Source of the DNA: JAFMJV01 sp034436555
GTDB lineage: Bacteria; Chloroflexota; Limnocylindria; Limnocylindrales; CSP1-4
Assembly (NCBI GenBank): GCA_034436555.1
Contig: DAOTUU010000030.1
Location: 62,001 to 126,000 of the forward strand
Direction: 5' to 3'
Length of the DNA: 64,000 bases
Shown here: positions 1 through 6,796 of the stretch, piece by piece
Layout: the number at the start of each line of letters is the position of its first letter
How positions within the stretch are numbered: the first letter of the stretch is position 1
Notes under the pieces: generated by a model
Told to the model about the DNA's origin: nothing
Databases searched by the model: none
The model's input: the letters and a program-made list of their open reading frames with translations, nothing else
Position numbers and translations under genes: made by a program

Positions 1-500
1 AGGCTGCGCTCGCGTCCGCCGGGTGTCGAGCTGGTGCGCTGGCCCAGCAGCGTGGTGGGCGCCATCTGGCCGCCCGTCATGCCATAGATGCCGTTGTTGA
101 CGAAGACGGCGGTGATGCGTTCTCCGCGTGCGGCGGCGTGGACGATCTCCGCGGTGCCGATGGCGGCCAGGTCGCCATCGCCCTGGTACGTCAGCACGAA
201 CGCCTCGGGTCGGACGCGCCGGATGCCCGTGGCCACCGCGGGAGCTCGACCGTGCGGCGCCTCCACGAAGTCGATCGCGAGGTCGTCGTACGCGAACACG
301 GCGCATCCGACCGGGGCGACCGCGATCGTGCGTCGGCCCAGATCCAGCTCCGAAAGCACCTCCGCGATGAGCCGGTGGACGATGCCGTGACCACAGCCGG
401 GGCAGTAGTGGGTCGATCGGTCGACGAGCAGGCCGGGGCGCTCGAAGATGGTGCGCGCGTCCAGCACGGGCAGGTCGGCGGGCCGGTCGGTCGTGCTCAT
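1..500 (-). CDS. korB: 2-oxoacid:ferredoxin oxidoreductase, beta subunit (partial, C-terminus outside window)
   Basis: This is the thiamine-diphosphate subunit of a 2-oxoacid (probably 2-oxoglutarate or branched-chain) ferredoxin oxidoreductase, which decarboxylates the acid to an acyl-CoA and reduces ferredoxin. The visible 166 residues begin with a short leader and then show CPGCGHG near residue 33, the hallmark of this subunit, followed by the TPP/Mg motif GDGD..AIGTAE and NNGIYGMTGGQ. The ATG at 500 overlaps the stop of the alpha-subunit gene in an ATGA junction, so translation is probably coupled. The gene continues past base 1. The family is clear, but the exact substrate cannot be read from the sequence. 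Confidence 0.93.
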   Translation of the reverse strand, partial: MSTTDRPADLPVLDARTIFERPGLLVDRSTHYCPGCGHGIVHRLIAEVLSELDLGRRTIAVAPVGCAVFAYDDLAIDFVEAPHGRAPAVATGIRRVRPEAFVLTYQGDGDLAAIGTAEIVHAAARGERITAVFVNNGIYGMTGGQMAPTTLLGQRTSSTPGGRERS

Positions 501-1855
501 CGAGCGGTCACCCCGGGCCGGTGCGCCAGCGCGAGTGCTCGCCAGGCATCCTCGTCGATGAGACTGAGCGGATCGGGATCGGCGTCCGACTCATCGAGGG
601 AGACCGCGGCGACCGCAGGCCGCTCGATGAGGCCGGTCGGGTCGGGTCCCCAATCGAGGTCGACATCCTCCGCCGTTGATCGGTCCAGTCGCTCGATGGC
701 GGAGACCACCTCGCCCGGCGTGGGAACCGCGCCGCCGGTCCGCCCGAAGAAGGTGACGGGGGTGGCTCCCAGGACAGCGAGTTGGACGTCCTCGACCATC
801 TGGCCCATCGACAGCTCGACCACCAGGAATCCCCGCACGCGCGTCGCGAGGGCGCGCAGCTCCTGGGTCGGGAACGGGAACAGCGTGATCGGACGGAACA
901 GGCCGACCTTCTTTGCTGCCGCGCGGGCACGGCTCACCGCGGTGCTCGCGATGCGGGCCGCGGTGCCGTAGGCCACCACGACGAGCTCCGCGTCGTCCAG
1001 GTCGGTGCCCGCCCAGCGCACCTCGTGGTCGACCATCTCGCCGATCTTGGCCGCCAGATGACGGATGTGCCGCTCCAGATCCAGGGCGTCCAGGTGGAGC
1101 GACTTCACCACGCGCGGCGGTCGGCCGTCGGCTCCCGTCAGGTTCCAGTCGCACGCGGGACGTGGCGGCAGCCGCCAGGCCTGCTCGACCGGCTCCATCG
1201 CCTGGCCCATGATCCCGTCGGTCAACAGCAGCACCGGGGTCCGGTAGCGCTCGGCCAGCTCGAAGCTGGTGGCGATGAGCTCGATCGCCTCGGGGATGCT
1301 GCCTGGCGCGAGGACCGGCACCCGATAGTCACCGTGACCATGGCCCTTGACCGCCTGGAGGTAGTCCGACTGGCTGGGACCGATGCTGCCCAGGCCGGGC
1401 CCGCCGCGCATCACGTTGATGAGCACCATCGGCAGCTCCTGCGCGGCCATGTAGCTCATCGATTCCGCCATGAGGCTGATGCCCGGGGAGCTGCTGCTGA
1501 CCAGGACGCGGGCTCCCGTGGCGGCGGCTCCGAGCGCCATGGCGATCGCGGCGATCTCCGACTCGGCCTGGACGAACGCCCGACCCTCCTCCGGCATGCG
1601 CCGGGCCATCCACTCGAGCAGCTCCGCCTGGGGCGTGATGGGATAGCCGAAGTAGGCGTCGCAGCCCGCCTGGATGGCCGCCTCGGCCATCGCCTCGTTG
1701 CCCTTCATCAGGTCACGCCCGGCGACGGGATGCGGGAGGCTGGGGATCGTGGTCGGCCGGTGTCGACGACGGACGGCGATCGGGTGGGCCGCGGATCCGG
1801 GCAGGCCTCCGATGCCCACGGCGGTGAGCGGCTCGGGCGCGCTGGCGTGGCTCAT
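497..1855 (-). CDS. korA: 2-oxoacid:ferredoxin oxidoreductase, alpha subunit
   Basis: A 452-residue pyruvate/2-oxoacid ferredoxin oxidoreductase alpha chain of the Kor/Vor type. After a non-conserved leader of about 45 residues comes the typical start 'DLMKGNEAMAEAAIQAGCD', then FGYPITPQAELLEW (about 69-82), the acid site segment around QAESEIAAIAMALGAA, and a C-terminal transketolase-like domain ending in a VELSMGQMVEDV segment. It is the middle gene of a three-gene operon: its start overlaps the ferredoxin stop and its stop overlaps the beta-subunit start, both as ATGA. I chose the ATG at 1855 because of this overlap; the open frame extends further upstream but without family sequence. Confidence 0.93.
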   Translation of the reverse strand: MSHASAPEPLTAVGIGGLPGSAAHPIAVRRRHRPTTIPSLPHPVAGRDLMKGNEAMAEAAIQAGCDAYFGYPITPQAELLEWMARRMPEEGRAFVQAESEIAAIAMALGAAATGARVLVSSSSPGISLMAESMSYMAAQELPMVLINVMRGGPGLGSIGPSQSDYLQAVKGHGHGDYRVPVLAPGSIPEAIELIATSFELAERYRTPVLLLTDGIMGQAMEPVEQAWRLPPRPACDWNLTGADGRPPRVVKSLHLDALDLERHIRHLAAKIGEMVDHEVRWAGTDLDDAELVVVAYGTAARIASTAVSRARAAAKKVGLFRPITLFPFPTQELRALATRVRGFLVVELSMGQMVEDVQLAVLGATPVTFFGRTGGAVPTPGEVVSAIERLDRSTAEDVDLDWGPDPTGLIERPAVAAVSLDESDADPDPLSLIDEDAWRALALAHRPGVTAR

Positions 1856-2262
1856 CGGGTCGGGTCCTCTTGCAGGCGAGACGGTGCCCGCGTCCGAGAC
1901 GTGGCGGTGAGTCGCGGATGGTCGTGAGCCGGATCGCCGGTGCGCGCTGCCGCGGTGCGGGTGAGGCGCGGCGCGCGGACCGTGAACACCACGTCCGGGC
2001 ACACTCGGGCGCACAGCGCGCAGCTGGTGCACCGCTCCGGAGCGACCTCGCGGATCGGGTTGTAGCCCAGCACGTTCACGTGGTCCCGATCGATCGCCAG
2101 GACGCCCTCTGGACACGCATGGATGCACAGCTCGCAGGCCTTGCATCGATCGGTGGCGATGACCAGTCGAGCGAATGGAACGGCGTCAGGCGGAGCCTGT
2201 GGATGTCGCGCTGTGGCCGGCACGGCATGCGGCGCGCCGTGCGCCACGAGGGAGGTGCCCAT
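1852..2262 (-). CDS. Two-[4Fe-4S] ferredoxin-type subunit of the oxidoreductase
   Basis: This 136-residue protein carries two classical CxxCxxCxxxC(P) motifs, at about Cys40/43/46/50 and Cys78/81/84/88, which bind two [4Fe-4S] clusters. It probably acts as the delta subunit or electron acceptor of the oxidoreductase encoded directly downstream. Both the N-terminal 30 residues and the last 40 residues are low-complexity and not part of the ferredoxin fold. The stop TGA overlaps the alpha-subunit ATG. The ATG at 2262 is the last good start before the cluster domain. Confidence 0.88.
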   Translation of the reverse strand: MGTSLVAHGAPHAVPATARHPQAPPDAVPFARLVIATDRCKACELCIHACPEGVLAIDRDHVNVLGYNPIREVAPERCTSCALCARVCPDVVFTVRAPRLTRTAAARTGDPAHDHPRLTATSRTRAPSRLQEDPTR

Positions 2263-2466
2263 CGCAGGCTCAGCATCGTCCCTTGCGGAGCGGCGGTGAT
2301 GTGCCGTCGGGCCCGTTGGCGAGGGTCCGGATGGGGCGTCGCGCGGGCCGTCCCGCCAGGAGGTGGGGGACCCGCTGGCAGGATGCATCCACGGTCGGTG
2401 CGGCGAAGGCGATGGCCAGCCGCAAGGCCCGGGTCGACGGGTCGTGCGAGCGTCGATACTTCGCCG

Positions 2467-3174
2467 ATGGGCTCCCAGCGCATCTCGGCGATCGTCCTGG
2501 CGGGCGGCCGTGCCAGCCGGTTCGGGGCGGACAAGCTCGCGGCGCTCCTCGACGGTCGTCCGCTGCTCCACCATGCGATCGGCGCGGTCGAGGGAATGGC
2601 GGACGAGGTCCTGGTGATCGCCGCTCCGGGGCAGGTTCCGGACCTGCCGCCCTGTCCGGTGCCGCTGCGCGTGGTCCATGATGCCGTCGCCCACGAGGGT
2701 CCCCTGGTGGGCCTGCTGACCGGTGCGGATGCCGTCGTGCGCCACGTCGGAGCGCCGCGAGACGCGACGGGACGGGACGCAACACCGCGGGACGCCGCGG
2801 CCCGGGACGCCGTGCCCGACCCGGCCCTGCTGGTGATCGGCGGCGACATGCCCTCGCTCGTGCCGGCCGTCCTGGCGCAGCTGGTCGCCGCGATCGAGGA
2901 GGGTCACGACGCGGCGGTCCTCGCGGACGACGACGGCTCGCCTCGGCCGCTGCCGCTCGCCATCCGCAGAAGCGCGGCGCTGATCCATGGTCGCGCTGTC
3001 CTCGACGGTCGCCGCCGGTCCCTGCACGCCCTGCTGTCGGGCCTCGACACCGCCGTCATCCGACCCGCAGCGTGGCGCGAGGCAGACCGCGACGGTCGGA
3101 CGCTGCGGGACGTCGATCGCCCGGAGGACCTCCCGGCCGTCGTGGAGGCGCCTGGCACGGGGCCGACCTCCTGA
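2467..3174 (+). CDS. mobA: MobA-like molybdenum cofactor guanylyltransferase
   Basis: A 235-residue NTP-transferase-fold protein. The N-terminal signature LAGGRASRFGADK (residues 11-23) is the nucleotide-binding loop of MobA, which attaches GMP to molybdopterin. Further family features are the EGPLVGLLTG segment and a metal-binding GGDMPSL segment. The C-terminus ends in a typical 'LRDVDRPEDLP' stretch. The gene is divergent from the ferredoxin gene. An unusual low-complexity insert of RDAT/RDAA units (about residues 97-117, bases 2758-2815) sits in a surface position between the two halves. A CTP- or other nucleotide-specific relative cannot be excluded. Confidence 0.82.
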   Translation: MGSQRISAIVLAGGRASRFGADKLAALLDGRPLLHHAIGAVEGMADEVLVIAAPGQVPDLPPCPVPLRVVHDAVAHEGPLVGLLTGADAVVRHVGAPRDATGRDATPRDAAARDAVPDPALLVIGGDMPSLVPAVLAQLVAAIEEGHDAAVLADDDGSPRPLPLAIRRSAALIHGRAVLDGRRRSLHALLSGLDTAVIRPAAWREADRDGRTLRDVDRPEDLPAVVEAPGTGPTS

Positions 3175-3212
3175 CGCGGTTCGCCGACTCCGCCGACCTC
3201 CGTCGACCCCAC

Positions 3213-3239
3213 GATGTCGGCACGATGGCCGGCGACATC
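3213..3239. terminator. Possible hairpin between convergent genes
   Basis: GATGTCG (3213-3219) pairs with CGACATC (3233-3239) around a 13-base GC-rich loop. It lies between the mobA stop and the stop of the convergent gene ending at 3246. There is no T-run, so a terminator role is only a suggestion from position. Confidence 0.3.
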
Positions 3240-3245
3240 TCGAGC

Positions 3246-4031
3246 TCAGTGCACCCGACCGCGCCCGCCACGCCGTCGTCTCCGCCGGTCGAACACCTCC
3301 ACCACGCCCTCCTCGAACGTGAGCAGTGGCATGTCCAGGCCGTTCGGGTCCAGGCCCGCGAAGTCGTCCAGCATCCATGCCGCCAGGCCTGGGTCGGTGT
3401 CGATGGGCAGTGCCACGAGTAGGTCCCGCATGGGTGCCAGCAGCAGCGCGGGATCGGTTCCGAACACGTCCGGCAGCAGCTCTGGCGCCAGGACCAGTGC
3501 CGACGCCCAGCCGTCGCCGGACTGGAACGCCCTGAGGGGCAGGCCGCCCGTCGCGTCGTGCAGCAGGCCACGACCGAGCGATCGTGGCAGCCGTTCGCGC
3601 ATCGTCTGGATGGCGCGATGCGCGAGCGTGCCATCATCCACGCCCCAGCGTGCCGCGAGTCCCTCCGTGATGAACAGGAGCGCGGGGCCCAGGTCGATCC
3701 CGAAGGTGCTGGTGAGTCCCACTGGCCACCGCCAGCGGACCTCGGGGTCCACGCCATCGGGCATGGGTCGCCGGCGCGGCAGCACCGGAACCACGGCGTC
3801 TGCGACGGCCTCCCACGGCCCGTCGATGCGGAACCCGTCCAGCGCCGTCATCACCTCCTCGACGGACGCTCCCTCCATCTCCGGAGGCGACGGCGACCCC
3901 GGGTGGAGCGTCACCTCCCACGGCACCGGATCATCAGGTGGTGCGGCGGGGGCGGGATCCCCGTCGCCCGCCCGAAGGGCCGTGTCGGGGGGCGGGATGG
4001 TGATCGAGGTGGAGCGTCGCTGGCTGGTCAT
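3246..4031 (-). CDS. Uncharacterised protein, possibly DUF1444/YtpQ-like
   Basis: This 261-residue soluble protein lacks a signal peptide. The first 50 residues are Pro-rich; the rest is a mixed alpha/beta region with RWRWPVGLTSTFGIDLGPALLFITEGLAARWG in its centre and LLLAPMRDLLVALPIDTDP then PLLTFEEGVVEVF near the end. That order loosely recalls the YtpQ (DUF1444) family, but I cannot confirm it. The C-terminus ends in an Arg-rich run. It is convergent with mobA and divergent from the membrane-protein pair downstream. Codon use and third-position GC support it as a real gene. Confidence 0.6.
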   Translation of the reverse strand: MTSQRRSTSITIPPPDTALRAGDGDPAPAAPPDDPVPWEVTLHPGSPSPPEMEGASVEEVMTALDGFRIDGPWEAVADAVVPVLPRRRPMPDGVDPEVRWRWPVGLTSTFGIDLGPALLFITEGLAARWGVDDGTLAHRAIQTMRERLPRSLGRGLLHDATGGLPLRAFQSGDGWASALVLAPELLPDVFGTDPALLLAPMRDLLVALPIDTDPGLAAWMLDDFAGLDPNGLDMPLLTFEEGVVEVFDRRRRRRGGRGRVH

Positions 4032-4188
4032 GCGCGGAGCATCGCGATGGGCGCTTGTCGCGCCCTTCGTCCCGACTTCACCGGGACTTCCTGCGCTGTG
4101 GACGGCGCGGCCAGGATCGGCACCAGCCAGCCGCAGTCGGTTCGAGCCGGGCCGGGACGCTGTCGCTGGGCGCGTACCATCACACGCG

Positions 4189-4980
4189 ATGAGCGATCTC
4201 CATGCGGAACCCGCGCCCGAGGCGGATCCAGTGCCCGAGACGGAACCCGCGCCCGAGGCGGATCACCCGCCTGGGACCGACCCCGCGCGGCTCCAGACTG
4301 CGTCCGCCGACGGGAGCAGCCGTGCCGTCGCGGTCCTGCTGGCGGTGGCGGCGATCGTGGCTGCGATCATCACGGCGCGCGCCTCCCTCGTGTCCAGCGA
4401 TGCCACCAGCGCCTGGAATGACTCGGTCGCCGTGGAGCAGCGGCGGGGTGCGCAGCTCCTGGAGGAGATGCGCTATGCGTACAGCGTGGAGGGAGACGTC
4501 GCCTTCATGCTGACCATCACGGAGGAGCGAGCGGCCGCGCTGCGCGCCGCGGCTGATGCCGCCGAGGCCGCCGGTCAGCCGTCTGAGGTGACGCGGACGC
4601 TGCGCCAGGAGGCGGATGCGCTCCAGCAGGTCCGTGACCTCGCCGGGCCAGCCTCGGACGTCGTCTCGAATGCCCGCTACGCGCTGCCCGGAGGCGGCTA
4701 CGACATCCAGCGACGCCTGGCGGACACCCGCGCGGAGGACCCGGACGGCATGCGGGCGGACCCGCTTCTCGAGGTCGCCACCGGTGATGCCGCGGCTTCC
4801 GAGTCCAACCGCCTGATGCTTTCGACCATCGGCGTCGCGATGGCATTCCTGTGCGGTGCCCTCGCGCAGGCATTCGGCCGCCATCGCCGGATGCTGCTCC
4901 TCCTGGGATGGCTGGCGCTCGGGGTCGGCGCCGCGGCGGCGCTGGCGATCGTGGGCGACGTCCCGGGGGTCGCGGCATGA
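4189..4980 (+). CDS. Membrane protein of unknown function, first of a coupled pair
   Basis: This 263-residue protein has a Pro/Glu/Ala-rich cytoplasmic N-terminus built from imperfect PEADP/PETEP repeats (residues about 5-32, partly direct DNA repeats). One membrane segment follows at about 44-62, then a helical, Ala/Glu/Arg-rich region of about 120 residues, and two more membrane segments at the C-terminus. The layout resembles a four-helix sensor module between membrane anchors, but no known domain was recognised. Its stop overlaps the ATG of the next gene (ATGA), and that gene has the same architecture, so the two are likely partners. Confidence 0.75.
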   Translation: MSDLHAEPAPEADPVPETEPAPEADHPPGTDPARLQTASADGSSRAVAVLLAVAAIVAAIITARASLVSSDATSAWNDSVAVEQRRGAQLLEEMRYAYSVEGDVAFMLTITEERAAALRAAADAAEAAGQPSEVTRTLRQEADALQQVRDLAGPASDVVSNARYALPGGGYDIQRRLADTRAEDPDGMRADPLLEVATGDAAASESNRLMLSTIGVAMAFLCGALAQAFGRHRRMLLLLGWLALGVGAAAALAIVGDVPGVAA

Positions 4981-5660
4981 CGGCAGCCGCGAACGACGAC
5001 CCACTCCGGGAGTCCGCAGCCGACAGCCGGTACGAGCGGCTGATCGCGCTGCTCATCGGACTCATCGCGATCGTCGCCGCGGTCCTCGTGGTCCTCCAGT
5101 CGAGCGCCAGCCTCGACGAGGCACGCGCGAACTCGGTGGCCCGCAGGCTCGCCTCGGAGCTGACCACGCGCCTGATCGCCAGCGGATCCCTGACCAGCTA
5201 CGCGGGCATCAACAGTCAGCGGGCCTGGCTCGTCGGCATGGAGGGCAACGCACGCGCCATCGTCGCACTCAACGCGGACGATGCGGCGCAGCGTGCCGTG
5301 GCGGAGGCGACGGTCGCGGCGAGCGCGCGGCTCGCGGATATCGCGGCGACCATGGGCGCGGCACCGGACGAGACGAGCCCGCTGGACCCCTTCGCGCGTT
5401 CCGTCCTGGCCACGACCGACGACGAGCTGTACGCCATCCTCAAGGTCCAGAACGCGGCCGCGGATGCGGCTGGCATCGCGTCTGACCGGAGCAGCCGCGC
5501 CGTCATGGGTCTGTCGCTTGCCGCGCTGGCGGGCGTCATGGCTGGCCTCGCCGCCGTGATGGGGCCGTGCCGCTCGGGTCGGGCGCTGCTGGCGATGGGC
5601 TGGATCTGCGCCGGTGGCGCGATCGGACTGCTGCTGCTGGCGCGAGGCGTCGTCCCCTGA
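4977..5660 (+). CDS. Membrane protein of unknown function, second of a coupled pair
   Basis: This 227-residue protein has one membrane segment at about residues 25-43, a helical Ala-rich region of about 130 residues, and two closely spaced C-terminal membrane segments. The topology is the same as the protein encoded immediately upstream, although the sequences share little. The ATG at 4977 overlaps the upstream stop. The parallel architecture suggests a heteromeric membrane complex or paralogues from an old duplication. No catalytic motif is visible. Confidence 0.75.
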   Translation: MTAAANDDPLRESAADSRYERLIALLIGLIAIVAAVLVVLQSSASLDEARANSVARRLASELTTRLIASGSLTSYAGINSQRAWLVGMEGNARAIVALNADDAAQRAVAEATVAASARLADIAATMGAAPDETSPLDPFARSVLATTDDELYAILKVQNAAADAAGIASDRSSRAVMGLSLAALAGVMAGLAAVMGPCRSGRALLAMGWICAGGAIGLLLLARGVVP

Positions 5661-5682
5661 TGCCTGTGCGGCCGTCGCGCGG

Positions 5683-5958
5683 TCAGCGCTCGCAGCCCCA
5701 GCCGTCCCTGTCCGCGTCGAGACGGTAGCGATCAGAGCCGGTCACGCGATACACGACGTTGCGCTTCGTGTAGCGCGGACCATTCCCGCTTCCACCGTGG
5801 CAGTCCACGTCTGACGCCTTGAGCGGAATGCACGGACGATAGCCGGGAGTGCAGGACGCCGCCAGCGCGGAACCATCGCTGAGATCGATGACGCCCACCC
5901 ATGCCGGAATCGTCACCGCGAACACAAGCAGCGACGCCACGCTCCTGCGACCGATCAC
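5683..5958 (-). CDS. Small secreted protein with an excalibur-type calcium-binding motif
   Basis: This 91-residue protein has an N-terminal hydrophobic signal segment (about residues 8-33), then a Cys-containing region CTPGYRPCIP...DVDC and a C-terminal D-x-D-x-D-G-x-x-C-E motif (DADRDGWGCE). This is the excalibur arrangement, found in extracellular bacterial proteins and often fused to nucleases; here it stands alone. Three or four cysteines are placed to form disulfides outside the cell. It is convergent with the membrane-protein pair and only 22 bp from it. Confidence 0.75.
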   Translation of the reverse strand: MIGRRSVASLLVFAVTIPAWVGVIDLSDGSALAASCTPGYRPCIPLKASDVDCHGGSGNGPRYTKRNVVYRVTGSDRYRLDADRDGWGCER

Positions 5959-6095
5959 GACTGGTGTGCCCTCCGCGTTCCTGTGTGGTGACCATGATGC
6001 ATGGCAGCTGGTGAACCTGGAACTGGCCCTTCGCGGCTATGCCCCTCCGCCAGCCATCCCCCTGACGTCCGTCATCAGGATCTGTCCCTGCGGGA

Positions 6096-6590
6096 TCAGT
6101 GGACGGCTTCCCGCTCGGGCGCGGGCACGGGTGTGTTGACCGACCGGCGACGCCCGGGCCGCTGGGCAAGGGCCTCGCGCACGCGCGCCACCGCGTCCGG
6201 AAGTCGCTGACGGATGTCGCACTCCCAGGTCACCAGCACCAGCCAACCGGCGGCCTCCAGGGCGGCGCGTGTCCGCGCGTCCCGCTCCACGTTGAGCTGG
6301 AACTTGCGCGCCCAGAACTCCGAGTGCGACCTGGGGTTCGGCGGGTTGCAGCGCGGGCACCGATGCCAGAAGCAGCCGTGCACGAAGACAGCGATCATGC
6401 GCCCGGGATACGCGATGTCCGGTCGGCCCGGCGCGGCGCGCCAGTCCAGTCGATAGCCCGCCAGCCCGGCCTCGCGCAGCGCCGATCGCATCCGGCGCTC
6501 GGGACCCGTGTCGCGACTCCGGTTCGCGCGCATCGTGTTGCGCGCGCTCTCGCTGGTCGGCGGCGGGTTCGGCAGCTGGAGCGCGGGCAC
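6096..6590 (-). CDS. vsr: Very short patch repair (Vsr) endonuclease
   Basis: This 164-residue protein is a Vsr endonuclease, which nicks next to T:G mismatches that arise when 5-methylcytosine deaminates. It shows the family start 'SESARNTMRANRSRDTGPERRMRSALR', the catalytic GRPDIAYPGR (Asp in about residues 55-65), FVHGCFWHRCPRC with the conserved His and zinc-binding Cys residues, and WARKFQLNVERD. It lies downstream of a C5-cytosine methyltransferase on the same strand, the usual vsr/dcm partnership, with a 206-bp gap that holds short GGGGCGGCGCACNACG repeats but no gene. Confidence 0.93.
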   Translation of the reverse strand: MPALQLPNPPPTSESARNTMRANRSRDTGPERRMRSALREAGLAGYRLDWRAAPGRPDIAYPGRMIAVFVHGCFWHRCPRCNPPNPRSHSEFWARKFQLNVERDARTRAALEAAGWLVLVTWECDIRQRLPDAVARVREALAQRPGRRRSVNTPVPAPEREAVH

Positions 6591-6796
6591 CCGGACAGGC
6601 TACGCCGTCCGCGTCAGGGACGGGTCGCGGCGGCCGCGTGTCAGCCCCGGGATGGAGCGCATCCGCGGCGCTCACGGGCGGTCACGGGGGCGGCGCACCA
6701 CGGGGGCGGCGCACGACGGGGGTACCAGGCGAGCGAACCCTCGCCCCGTTGCTCCGCAGATCGCCGCGGCCCATGAGGTCCATCCGGGTCGTCGGC

